Virus record (IMG/VR): IMGVR_UViG_3300025085_000240
Coordinates: 1 to 20,832 of that record
Length of the DNA stretch: 20,832 bases
Strand: one strand, 5' to 3'
DNA from: a virus
Under the pieces are notes generated by a model. The model made no database searches. It saw only the letters and a program-made list of their open reading frames with translations, and had not been told where the DNA came from. The translations under genes and the position numbers were made by a program. Below are positions 14,737 through 18,743 of the stretch, in pieces. Every line of letters starts with the position of its first letter. Positions within the stretch are counted from its first letter, which is position 1.

Positions 14737-14946
14737 TCATGCGAGAGCGAACCTGTTGACCCACTGCCCTGCGCTCTGCTTCAGATCAACCAAGAGGCGC
14801 AGCATATCACGGCGTCTCACCTGGTGGTTGCTGTAGTGACCCGAATGCCAGAAGATCATGCATTGACGGGTGACAGGGTAGAGGTTGATCTGAAAGGTTG
14901 CTGTGCTGTCAGTGTGGAGGATGATGACTGGGTTGAGCATTGCCAT
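14737..14946 (-). CDS. Small phage protein, 69 aa, unknown function
   Basis: The product starts MAMLNPVIILHTDSTATFQI and contains QCMIFWHSGHYSNHQ and a C-terminal GQWVNRFALA. The aromatic and His-rich core looks like a small folded domain, and I recall similar short proteins in marine phages. The frame can be extended to an ATG at 14976, but that extension runs over a promoter-like TACAAT, so I prefer the start at 14946; MLNPV at 14940 is a further option. A hairpin lies on each side of the gene. Its G+C content is much higher than in the structural genes. Confidence 0.7.
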   Translation of the reverse strand: MAMLNPVIILHTDSTATFQINLYPVTRQCMIFWHSGHYSNHQVRRRDMLRLLVDLKQSAGQWVNRFALA

Positions 14947-14978
14947 GTGGTTGTGTTCTCTTGTATATTGTACCATAG

Positions 14979-14993
14979 AAGGGGCGACCCCTT
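14979..14993 (-). terminator. Compact hairpin overlapping the stop of the 14992-15204 gene
   Basis: The minus strand reads AAGGGG-TCG-CCCCTT, a perfect six-pair stem with a three-base loop that includes part of the TAA stop codon. There is no U-tract. It sits immediately before the promoter-like region of the next gene. Confidence 0.4.
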
Positions 14994-15204
14994 ACAACTC
15001 CTGCAGCATCTCCTCCATCTCAGCGGTGTCGATGTTGATGTCGCTGTACTTCACACCGTCGCCTGTCTCTGTGATGCCGTTGACCATGAGCAGGTCGATG
15101 CAGTTCTGCCATGAGTAGGCACGACGGGCGATGCTGTAGAGAAACTCATCATTGCCCAACCAGAGGGAAGCGTTCCAAGTCTCGTAGTTTGCCCAACCGT
15201 TCAT
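14992..15204 (-). CDS. Small 'WANYETWN' family phage protein, 70 aa
   Basis: The N-terminus MNGWANYETWNASLWLGNDE matches a family of short, uncharacterised phage proteins that share a NYETWN-x-x-LW-x-x-NDE start (a DUF7249-like pattern as I remember it). The rest includes ARRAYSWQNCIDLLM and an acidic C-terminus (NIDTAEMEEMLQEL). AGGA lies seven bases before the ATG, and TACAAT, a possible -10 box, lies about 25 bases upstream without a clear -35. No catalytic motif is visible. The gene is in the GC-rich accessory block, and its role is unknown. Confidence 0.85.
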   Translation of the reverse strand: MNGWANYETWNASLWLGNDEFLYSIARRAYSWQNCIDLLMVNGITETGDGVKYSDINIDTAEMEEMLQEL

Positions 15205-15255
15205 GTGTGTCCTGTGTGGTGTACTTCTGAATTGTAGTCGATTTGGGGGCGCTGC

Positions 15256-15483
15256 CTATGCCAACAGTGCCAGCTCTTGGGTTGTCACACTGGAGATGTC
15301 CTCTCCTTCATAGACCCTCACCCATGGGATGGGTTGACCAGAGGTCAGACGCCAGATCATCTGATCACCCTCGCGCTCCTGCTGTCTGATCGCTGCGATA
15401 CGGTAGGCACCGCTGATCGTTGGCGTGTAGTCTGCACCGTGCTCATCAAAGGTGCCGAATGAAGTGGGTTGGACTGCGAACAT
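15256..15483 (-). CDS. Small phage protein, 75 aa, unknown function
   Basis: The product begins MFAVQPTSFGTFDEHGADYT and contains YRIAAIRQQEREGDQMIWRL followed by PIPWVRVYEGEDIS. This alternation of charged and aromatic residues suggests a small beta-rich fold. I recall comparable short proteins from cyanophage accessory regions but know no function. The start at 15483 is the first ATG; the leader is AAACAAACAAAC-like with no Shine-Dalgarno sequence. A 51-base gap follows before the next gene. Confidence 0.75.
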   Translation of the reverse strand: MFAVQPTSFGTFDEHGADYTPTISGAYRIAAIRQQEREGDQMIWRLTSGQPIPWVRVYEGEDISSVTTQELALLA

Positions 15484-15528
15484 GATTTTGTTTGTTTGTT
15501 TATTGAACTTAGTCTACAGGGTCAGCGT

Positions 15529-15717
15529 CTAGTGTCTGTCGCTGATGTTCCAGTTAGTGAATTGGTCGGGTTGGATGCGACCTGCTCTCACTGCCTGCCT
15601 GTACTCATGCTCTGCCTGCTGTTGGCGTTGGATTTTCTCCATGACTGTTTGCATGAGAGGGGAGGGGTTCTCATTGTGGAGAAAGAAACCGGTTCGTGTC
15701 ATTGCTTTGTTTTCCAT
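15529..15717 (-). CDS. Small Gln-rich phage protein, 62 aa
   Basis: The preferred start at 15717 gives MENKAMTRTGFFLHNENPSP, followed by a helical stretch MQTVMEKIQRQQQAEHEYRQAV and a C-terminal IQPDQFTNWNISDRH. An upstream in-frame ATG at 15762 would add 15 residues, but TATACT, a likely -10 box, lies 11-12 bases before 15717 and argues against it. No Shine-Dalgarno sequence is seen. Function unknown; the helix could support oligomerisation. Confidence 0.7.
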   Translation of the reverse strand: MENKAMTRTGFFLHNENPSPLMQTVMEKIQRQQQAEHEYRQAVRAGRIQPDQFTNWNISDRH

Positions 15718-15877
15718 GCTGTTAGTATAGACCCTAGAACGTTGATCGTGAGGTGTGACCATGACACTTTGGAAACTGACCTTTCTCCTATGGAAGGGAG
15801 ATAGGGCATGGAATAATGCGACATGAGGTGCTAGTATGGGCGAACTAGTGGTCAGCCGCCCTGAGTATCATTTAGTG

Positions 15878-15909
15878 ATGAAGCGATTAGTGTTAATTAA
15901 TCGCTTCAT
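15878..15909 (-). terminator. Strong 12-bp hairpin after the 15920-16294 gene
   Basis: ATGAAGCGATTA (878-889) and TAATCGCTTCAT (898-909) form a perfect 12-pair stem with an eight-base loop, ten bases beyond the stop codon. It is the strongest hairpin in the window. No U-run follows on either strand, so it may act as a 3' processing or stability element as much as a terminator. The roughly 160 bases between it and the 15529-15717 gene hold no convincing gene. Confidence 0.55.
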
Positions 15910-15919
15910 TCTGTTGCCC

Positions 15920-16294
15920 TTAGGCAAACACATAACCAGAGCAGAAGTTCACAGTCTTGTAGACATTTTTGCCGTTCACAGCACCAGTGAACTGGCGAAC
16001 ATACCACGCAAAGTCTTTTTGAAACACACCCTCACCAACAATGCAGAACTCAGAGCAAAGTGCATTCAAACGTGACTTAGTTGTGACTGACTGCCAACCG
16101 CCATCAAATAGGGTCAGTGAGGTGTCATCAACCATCGCAATCTTGTTGCCGTGGAGATACACAGTAGAAACGCCCATGTTTGTAACAACTTGGGTGTTAC
16201 CTGATGACCAGTTCTTGTCTGCCTTGATAGCAGCGATCATTTGGGATTCGATCTTACGCATGAGAGTCGTTGGTTGTTTGACTTGAATGAACAA
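15920..16294 (-). CDS. Conserved phage protein, 124 aa, unknown function
   Basis: The product contains LMRKIESQMIAAIKADKNW, then NTQVVTNMGVSTVYLHGNKIA, LTLFDGGWQSVTTKSRLNAL and GVFQKDFAWYVR. This order of a short helix, beta strands around LHGNKIA, and 'TKSRLNAL...' is one I recall from a widespread uncharacterised family in phages. The longest frame starts at a TTG (16294), which keeps residues that seem to belong to the family; the first ATG is at 16261 (MRKIESQM). Neither has a Shine-Dalgarno sequence. A hairpin lies upstream (16305-16325) and a strong one downstream. Confidence 0.82.
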   Translation of the reverse strand: MFIQVKQPTTLMRKIESQMIAAIKADKNWSSGNTQVVTNMGVSTVYLHGNKIAMVDDTSLTLFDGGWQSVTTKSRLNALCSEFCIVGEGVFQKDFAWYVRQFTGAVNGKNVYKTVNFCSGYVFA

Positions 16295-16304
16295 TAGAAT
16301 GGAT

Positions 16305-16325
16305 GAGGGGCGTTGTATACCCCTC
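16305..16325 (-). terminator. Hairpin between the 16334-16537 and 15920-16294 genes
   Basis: GAGGGG (305-310) pairs with CCCCTC (320-325) around a nine-base loop, shortly after the stop of the 67-aa gene and just before the next start. No U-tract is present. The loop holds TTGTATAC on the plus strand, the core of the promoter-like element found three times nearby, here in the opposite orientation. Confidence 0.4.
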
Positions 16326-16333
16326 TTGTGACA

Positions 16334-16537
16334 CTAGTCAGATTGGTTGGATTGGTCCACGTCTAGCATGATTTCCATGGCAAGATCACACAGGTCATCG
16401 TCTGCCTCGAATGGGCAGATCTGTGAGTCTACGAAATCCATCACCATGTCAAAGTCTGCCTCAGGGTTGCTGATACAGAAACCACGGATGCCAGCGGCGA
16501 TGTGGTGCAATTCGAGAGCAGTCATTTTGTCGTTCAT
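16334..16537 (-). CDS. Small acidic protein, 67 aa, unknown function
   Basis: The product starts MNDKMTALELHHIAAGIRGF and continues CISNPEADFDMVMDFVDSQIC and DDDLCDLAMEIMLDVDQSNQSD. It is strongly acidic and predicted helical, with three Cys. The start at 16537 directly abuts the repeated promoter-like element, leaving almost no leader; a second ATG (MTALEL) is four codons downstream. A small acidic protein expressed early could act by protein binding, but nothing in the sequence identifies a partner. Confidence 0.75.
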   Translation of the reverse strand: MNDKMTALELHHIAAGIRGFCISNPEADFDMVMDFVDSQICPFEADDDLCDLAMEIMLDVDQSNQSD

Positions 16538-16553
16538 GTGTCTACAATACAGG
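16538..16553 (-). promoter_or_regulatory. Promoter-like element TGTATTGTAGACA abutting a start codon (copy 1)
   Basis: The minus strand reads CCTGTATTGTAGACAC and runs straight into the ATG of the 67-aa gene. It matches the copies at 16732 and 17044 except for one base. The -35 position sixteen bases upstream of TATTGT (CCCATT) is poor compared with the other two copies. Confidence 0.55.
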
Positions 16554-16572
16554 ATGATGGGGCAGAATGGGG

Positions 16573-16731
16573 TCAGAGACCATTAAGAAAATCTGCCATT
16601 GCCTCTTGATACTCCTCAAAGGTAGCGAAGCGATCCTTGAAACGGTCAGGCACCTCACCCGTGCTAGGTTGTGCTTTAGGCAGGTCGCGACCCTTGGAGA
16701 GGATCTGCTGTTCGTAGGGGTTGTTTGTCAT
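16573..16731 (-). CDS. Short protein, 52 aa, unknown function
   Basis: The frame reads MTNNPYEQQILSKGRDLPKA and ends RFATFEEYQEAMADFLNGL. It is closed by TGA at 16573-16575. There is no other Met candidate near the N-terminus, and the ATG lies directly beside the promoter-like element at 16732, as in the neighbouring gene. The composition and the conserved layout support a real gene although it is short. Function unknown. Confidence 0.65.
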   Translation of the reverse strand: MTNNPYEQQILSKGRDLPKAQPSTGEVPDRFKDRFATFEEYQEAMADFLNGL

Positions 16732-16765
16732 GTGTATACAATACAGGATCTGAGGCAGAAATCAA
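16732..16765 (-). promoter_or_regulatory. Promoter TTGATT-N16-TATTGTATAC abutting a start codon (copy 2)
   Basis: The minus strand has TTGATT (16760-16765), sixteen bases, then TATTGT (16738-16743) inside CCTGTATTGTATACAC. TGTAT-TGT-ATACA is a perfect five-base dyad. The ATG of the 52-aa gene is the next base after the element, so transcription starting about six or seven bases past the -10 would give a leaderless mRNA. Confidence 0.6.
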
Positions 16766-16817
16766 GCGATAGTGGACGGTTTGAGAATTGGAGCGAAGCG
16801 GCTGACCTGGATAACAT

Positions 16818-17027
16818 TTAGTGGACCTCATCTAGCAGCAGTTTGTGACATCTATCTGCCTCTTCTAATGTATCATCATCTAGTTCATCAAATTCGACAT
16901 ACTCGTAAGCACCACGGTTTGATTCAACATTGCCATCAGATAGCAACGGGTGATACATAAGAATTCTCTGGTGATTACCATCCAATGTGTACACTAACTC
17001 GTTTGCCTTTGAATAGATGAAAACCAT
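16818..17027 (-). CDS. Small phage protein, 69 aa, unknown function
   Basis: The product starts MVFIYSKANELVYTLDGNHQ, continues RILMYHPLLSDG, and ends with an acidic helix (FDELDDDTLEEADRCHKLLLDE). The start at 17027 is the first ATG after the promoter element at 17044-17076; a longer frame from a GTG at 17057 would run across the -10 box. It looks like a small beta domain with an acidic tail. An 86-base gap follows, with two copies of GTCCACTA (after the stop and before the next promoter). Confidence 0.75.
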   Translation of the reverse strand: MVFIYSKANELVYTLDGNHQRILMYHPLLSDGNVESNRGAYEYVEFDELDDDTLEEADRCHKLLLDEVH

Positions 17028-17043
17028 GAAAAAATCCCGAACA

Positions 17044-17076
17044 TGTATACAATACACGATCGGGATGGAAAATCAA
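17044..17076 (-). promoter_or_regulatory. Promoter TTGATT-N16-TATTGTATAC (copy 3)
   Basis: TTGATT (17071-17076), a sixteen-base spacer and TATTGT (17049-17054) repeat the geometry of copy 2 exactly, with the same TGTATTGTATACA dyad. The next in-frame ATG is 17 bases beyond the element, so this gene could have a short leader. Confidence 0.6.
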
Positions 17077-17092
17077 GGACTAGTATGCCAGT

Positions 17093-17248
17093 TCAATAAG
17101 TGTCCTCATACTCATTGATTTCTCGTTTAAACTTTGATACCTTCTTTTTAGATGAACGTTTGACGTTTTTCACATCATATCCAAAGTCTTCAAAGTCATC
17201 GATAAATTGTTGCTTTGGATTGTCAGATTGATTGGATCTTTTACTCAT
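17093..17248 (-). CDS. Short basic protein, 51 aa, unknown function
   Basis: The frame reads MSKRSNQSDNPKQQFIDDFE, then DFGYDVKNVKRSSKKKVSKFKRE and an acidic end. The middle is Lys/Arg-rich and flanked by acidic segments, a pattern of small phage proteins that contact nucleic acid or RNA polymerase, although nothing specific can be named. A possible late octamer (CTAAATA) at 17287-17293 lies 38 bases upstream. It lies in a 200-base gap that no longer gene fills. Confidence 0.65.
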   Translation of the reverse strand: MSKRSNQSDNPKQQFIDDFEDFGYDVKNVKRSSKKKVSKFKREINEYEDTY

Positions 17249-17285
17249 TGTCTTGTTTGAATTGTTAACTCAATTGAATGCAAGA

Positions 17286-17531
17286 TTATTTAGATTCAAC
17301 AATCAAACCCTCTTTGATTTGATTGTGAAGAAACTTACCAACTGATCCTCCAGTCTTTAATTCAATCGATATCAGTTCTTTACACAAAGTATCTTCAAAT
17401 ACTTGTGTATTATCACAGTTAAATGTATATTCTTTGTCTTTATTACTATTATAGGTAATAATAACACTATTATCAGTGATATTAATAGAATTAATTGCTG
17501 TACTGATCAAATTGTCGTACATCTTAGTCAT
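17286..17531 (-). CDS. KTSC-like small protein, 81 aa
   Basis: The product begins MTKMYDNLISTAINSINITD and continues with beta strands (NSVIITYNSNKDKEYTFNC) and a C-terminal GGSVGKFLHNQIKEG. The pattern 'Y..n.KeYtF...' followed by SVGKF...IK resembles the KTSC domain, found in phage and bacterial proteins of mostly unknown role. ATG at 17531 lacks a Shine-Dalgarno sequence; MYDN three codons later is an alternative. Its stop codon overlaps a candidate late octamer for the next gene. The KTSC reading is by eye only. Confidence 0.75.
   Translation of the reverse strand: MTKMYDNLISTAINSINITDNSVIITYNSNKDKEYTFNCDNTQVFEDTLCKELISIELKTGGSVGKFLHNQIKEGLIVESK
17287..17293 (-). promoter_or_regulatory. 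Candidate late octamer before the 51-aa gene
   Basis: The minus strand reads TCTAAATAATC, matching CTAAATA, 38 bases upstream of the ATG at 17248. The match lies across the last codons and stop of the KTSC-like gene (TCT AAA TAA), so it may be a coincidence of coding sequence. Confidence 0.35.
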
Positions 17532-17571
17532 TTGGAGTTAAATAATGCGATTTAAGAAAGGAAAAAAAGAA

Positions 17572-17639
17572 AAAAACTTAAAAAACGAACTTTCTCAGTT
17601 TCTTAAGTTTTTAAAAAAGTCGTTTTTTTGACTTTTTAA
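17572..17639 (-). terminator. AT-rich hairpin cluster with U-tract
   Basis: AAAAACTTAA (17572-17581) can pair with TTAAGTTTTT (17603-17612), and AAAAAGTC (17614-17621) with GACTTTTT (17630-17637). On the minus strand the first hairpin runs into TTTTTTTCTTTTTTT, an intrinsic-terminator-like U-run, which would end transcription coming from the 17840-18743 genes before the KTSC-like gene. Parts of the arms are interchangeable, so alternative folds are possible. Confidence 0.5.
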
Positions 17640-17788
17640 GATTTTGAGAAAACCTCTGAATCCATGAATCTATTATAACGTGCTTTTGAGTGTTTCTGAG
17701 GGGTCTGTGTGCCACTTGGAGGTCTGTCACATGCTTTGTTGACTTTCGAGTGGTAGTCTGCTAAGCCAACATCTCCAGCGCACCTTAC
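17636..17788 (-). pseudogene. Possible gene remnant: 50-codon open frame without a start codon
   Basis: The frame is open from just after TAG (17789-17791) to TAA (17636-17638) and reads like the end of a real protein: GDVGLADYHSKVNKACDRP, PSGTQTPQKHSKARYNRF, then MDSEVFSKS. It has no ATG, GTG or TTG until the last nine codons. It could be a decayed gene, the 3' part of a gene disrupted by a frameshift, or a non-coding RNA whose frame is open by chance. The composition differs from the AT-rich flanks. Confidence 0.3.
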
Positions 17789-17839
17789 CTATATTTTTTT
17801 AATGATTAATTAAGAGTTGGGTAGTATCCAATAGTATCA

Positions 17840-18046
17840 TTAAAAACCCTTGCTATCACTGGTGCGCTTCTTAGTCTTATAGTCATGAATTATAACTGTT
17901 TGGTTAGTGATAGGAGTATTCCACCAATACTGTCTCAGTTGTTCATAATCATCAAATCTTTTGTTGTTGATAGTGTAGTAATGTCTATCGTAAGGTTTAT
18001 CTGATGTTGATGTAAACCAGGTATTGTTAGTTGTTGTTGGTGTCAT
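17840..18046 (-). CDS. Conserved cyanophage-type protein, 68 aa
   Basis: The product contains WFTSTSDKPYDRHYYTINNK, then RFDDYEQLRQYWWNTP, VIIHDYKTKK and a terminal KGF. I recall an uncharacterised cyanophage family with the same HYY-x-NNKRFDDYE-x-LR-x-WW core and basic end. ATG at 18046 is preceded by AAGAAAGAG and overlaps the end of the 78-aa gene by 20 bases, so the two are probably co-translated. Tyr and Trp are frequent, which suggests a folded beta domain. Function unknown. Confidence 0.8.
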   Translation of the reverse strand: MTPTTTNNTWFTSTSDKPYDRHYYTINNKRFDDYEQLRQYWWNTPITNQTVIIHDYKTKKRTSDSKGF

Positions 18047-18263
18047 ACTCTTTCTTTGTTTTGAAGTATAGTTTGTAGTAGGGTTTCTTCATTTGATCAA
18101 GAGTATGCATATCTTGTTCAAACCCCATCCATTTACATAATTGGTATGATCCTTCGAGTTCAGAGATGAGACGTAGTATGTTAGCAGGATGACGTTCTAG
18201 ACCATTAAACTGATACTTTGCCAGTGTATTGGTAGCATTTGTATTTGGGTTTGTATCTGTCAA
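18027..18263 (-). CDS. Small protein, 78 aa, TTG start
   Basis: The convincing part is KYQFNGLERHPANILRLISE, followed by LEGSYQLCKWMGFEQDMHTL and KPYYKLYFKTKKEYD. The only usable start upstream of this is a TTG at 18263; the first ATG is 46 codons in. The first 19 codons overlap the C-terminal end of the next upstream frame (18205). Either the two genes overlap or the true start lies after 18205 at a non-standard codon. No domain is recognised. Confidence 0.65.
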   Translation of the reverse strand: MTDTNPNTNATNTLAKYQFNGLERHPANILRLISELEGSYQLCKWMGFEQDMHTLDQMKKPYYKLYFKTKKEYDTNNN

Positions 18264-18465
18264 TGTACTTTTGTGCGTGATGTGTACAAGTAAACCAACA
18301 ACGTTTGTTATCAGTTAGATCATGTAGGAAGATAGGGAATGAATTTAGGTGTGGGAATAGATCAAGTTTGCGAGAGTTTAATACTATCAGTGTATTGTCT
18401 GATTGCTTCTTCTTTCGCTTCGTACCAGTTGTTAGGTTCTTTGTATTCTGAGATAGTGATTGCAT
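18205..18465 (-). CDS. Small protein with CWFTC-HH segment; start uncertain
   Basis: The C-terminal 50 residues look genuine: LDLFPHLNSFPIFLHDLTDN, then KRCWFTCTHHAQKYIDRYKP and KCYQYTG. The Cys and His spacing (C-x3-C-x-HH) could bind a metal. Going upstream, the frame enters the AbrB-like gene and becomes Lys/Ser/Asn-rich, as expected for an out-of-frame reading, and no ATG, GTG or TTG occurs between that gene's end and the convincing part. I give the ATG at 18465 as a nominal start. Expression by a +1 shift from the AbrB-like gene is an alternative. Confidence 0.45.
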   Translation of the reverse strand: MQSLSQNTKNLTTGTKRKKKQSDNTLIVLNSRKLDLFPHLNSFPIFLHDLTDNKRCWFTCTHHAQKYIDRYKPKYKCYQYTGKVSV

Positions 18466-18595
18466 CGTCTTTGATTTGCCAGACGATTTCTGTACCTTCT
18501 TTCCACCCGAGTTCTTGACAGAGTTCTTCTGGGAGTTCGATGAATTGTTCTTCCGAGTCATCAAATTGTTGGATAGTAGTAATAAATTTAGTCAT
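18362..18595 (-). CDS. AbrB/MazE-like (SpoVT-AbrB fold) small protein, 77 aa
   Basis: Residues 18-50 carry the swapped-hairpin signature: FIELPEELCQELGWKEGTEI followed by VWQIKDDAITI. Short AbrB/MazE-like DNA-binding or antitoxin proteins have this 'I-LP-ELL-ELGWKEGD-V' strand-helix-strand order. Similar small proteins beginning MTKF-TT are common in T4-like cyanophages as I recall. Residues 52-77 form a helical tail (NWYEAKEEAIRQY). The gene starts eight bases before the stop of the 51-aa gene, so it belongs to the overlapping operon. No toxin partner is evident next to it. A role in transcription control is inferred from the fold only. Confidence 0.8.
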   Translation of the reverse strand: MTKFITTIQQFDDSEEQFIELPEELCQELGWKEGTEIVWQIKDDAITISEYKEPNNWYEAKEEAIRQYTDSIKLSQT

Positions 18596-18743
18596 TTTGA
18601 TCTATGATAGTATACCAACGAATTCGTCGATCATGTTGTTTTATTGATTGAATAATGAACCATTCACTGGCGGTTGAATTAATAGTATGAGTAGTGCAAC
18701 CGCCATCAAGGTATTCAATTGTCACAACATATCGATGTCTCAT
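18588..18743 (-). CDS. Short protein, 51 aa, between metallopeptidase-like and AbrB-like genes
   Basis: The frame reads MRHRYVVTIEYLDGGCTTHT, INSTASEWFIIQSIKQHDRR and ends IRWYTIIDQND. Its ATG overlaps the stop of the metallopeptidase-like gene as ATGA, and its TAA lies eight bases inside the AbrB-like gene, so it fits the operon on both sides. The beta-strand start with a turn (YLDGG) and a following helix suggest a small folded domain. A perfect nine-base inverted repeat (18668-18676 with 18697-18705) lies inside the gene. Function unknown. Confidence 0.7.
   Translation of the reverse strand: MRHRYVVTIEYLDGGCTTHTINSTASEWFIIQSIKQHDRRIRWYTIIDQND

Larger units (their letters stand above)
17532..17839. 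other. 308-base gap without an intact gene
   Basis: From low to high coordinate the gap holds an A/T-homopolymer block with stacked inverted repeats (17561-17639), an island of clearly higher G+C (about 17641-17790), and a second AT block with an inverted repeat (tttttaatgat 17796-17806 against atcattaaaaa 17836-17846). The island has a 50-codon open frame without a start codon, a TATAAT on the minus strand (17672-17677) without a -35, and two GGTCTGT copies 19 bases apart on the plus strand (17702 and 17721). Confidence 0.7.

Noticed and set aside
14668-15114. 148-codon plus-strand frame with a good Shine-Dalgarno sequence (AGGAGGG) before its ATG
   Set aside because: It is antisense to two well-supported minus-strand genes, including the NYETWN family gene. 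Its Leu/Cys/His/Val-rich composition is that of a shadow frame, and no plus-strand gene or promoter exists elsewhere in the window. The Shine-Dalgarno match is probably chance.
15763-15877. 41-codon minus-strand frame starting MSHYSMPYLPSIGE that runs into the 15529-15717 gene
   Set aside because: No Shine-Dalgarno sequence, composition unlike a protein, and it crosses the TATACT box expected to drive the next gene.
17641-17790. tRNA gene in the GC-richer island
   Set aside because: I found no acceptor-stem pairing, no anticodon arm and no GGTTCGA-type T-loop on either strand.
17796-17846. Intrinsic terminator after the 68-aa gene from the AT inverted repeat
   Set aside because: The arms contain only weak pairs and are separated by a 29-base loop, so a stable hairpin is unlikely. 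The cluster at 17572-17639 is a better candidate.
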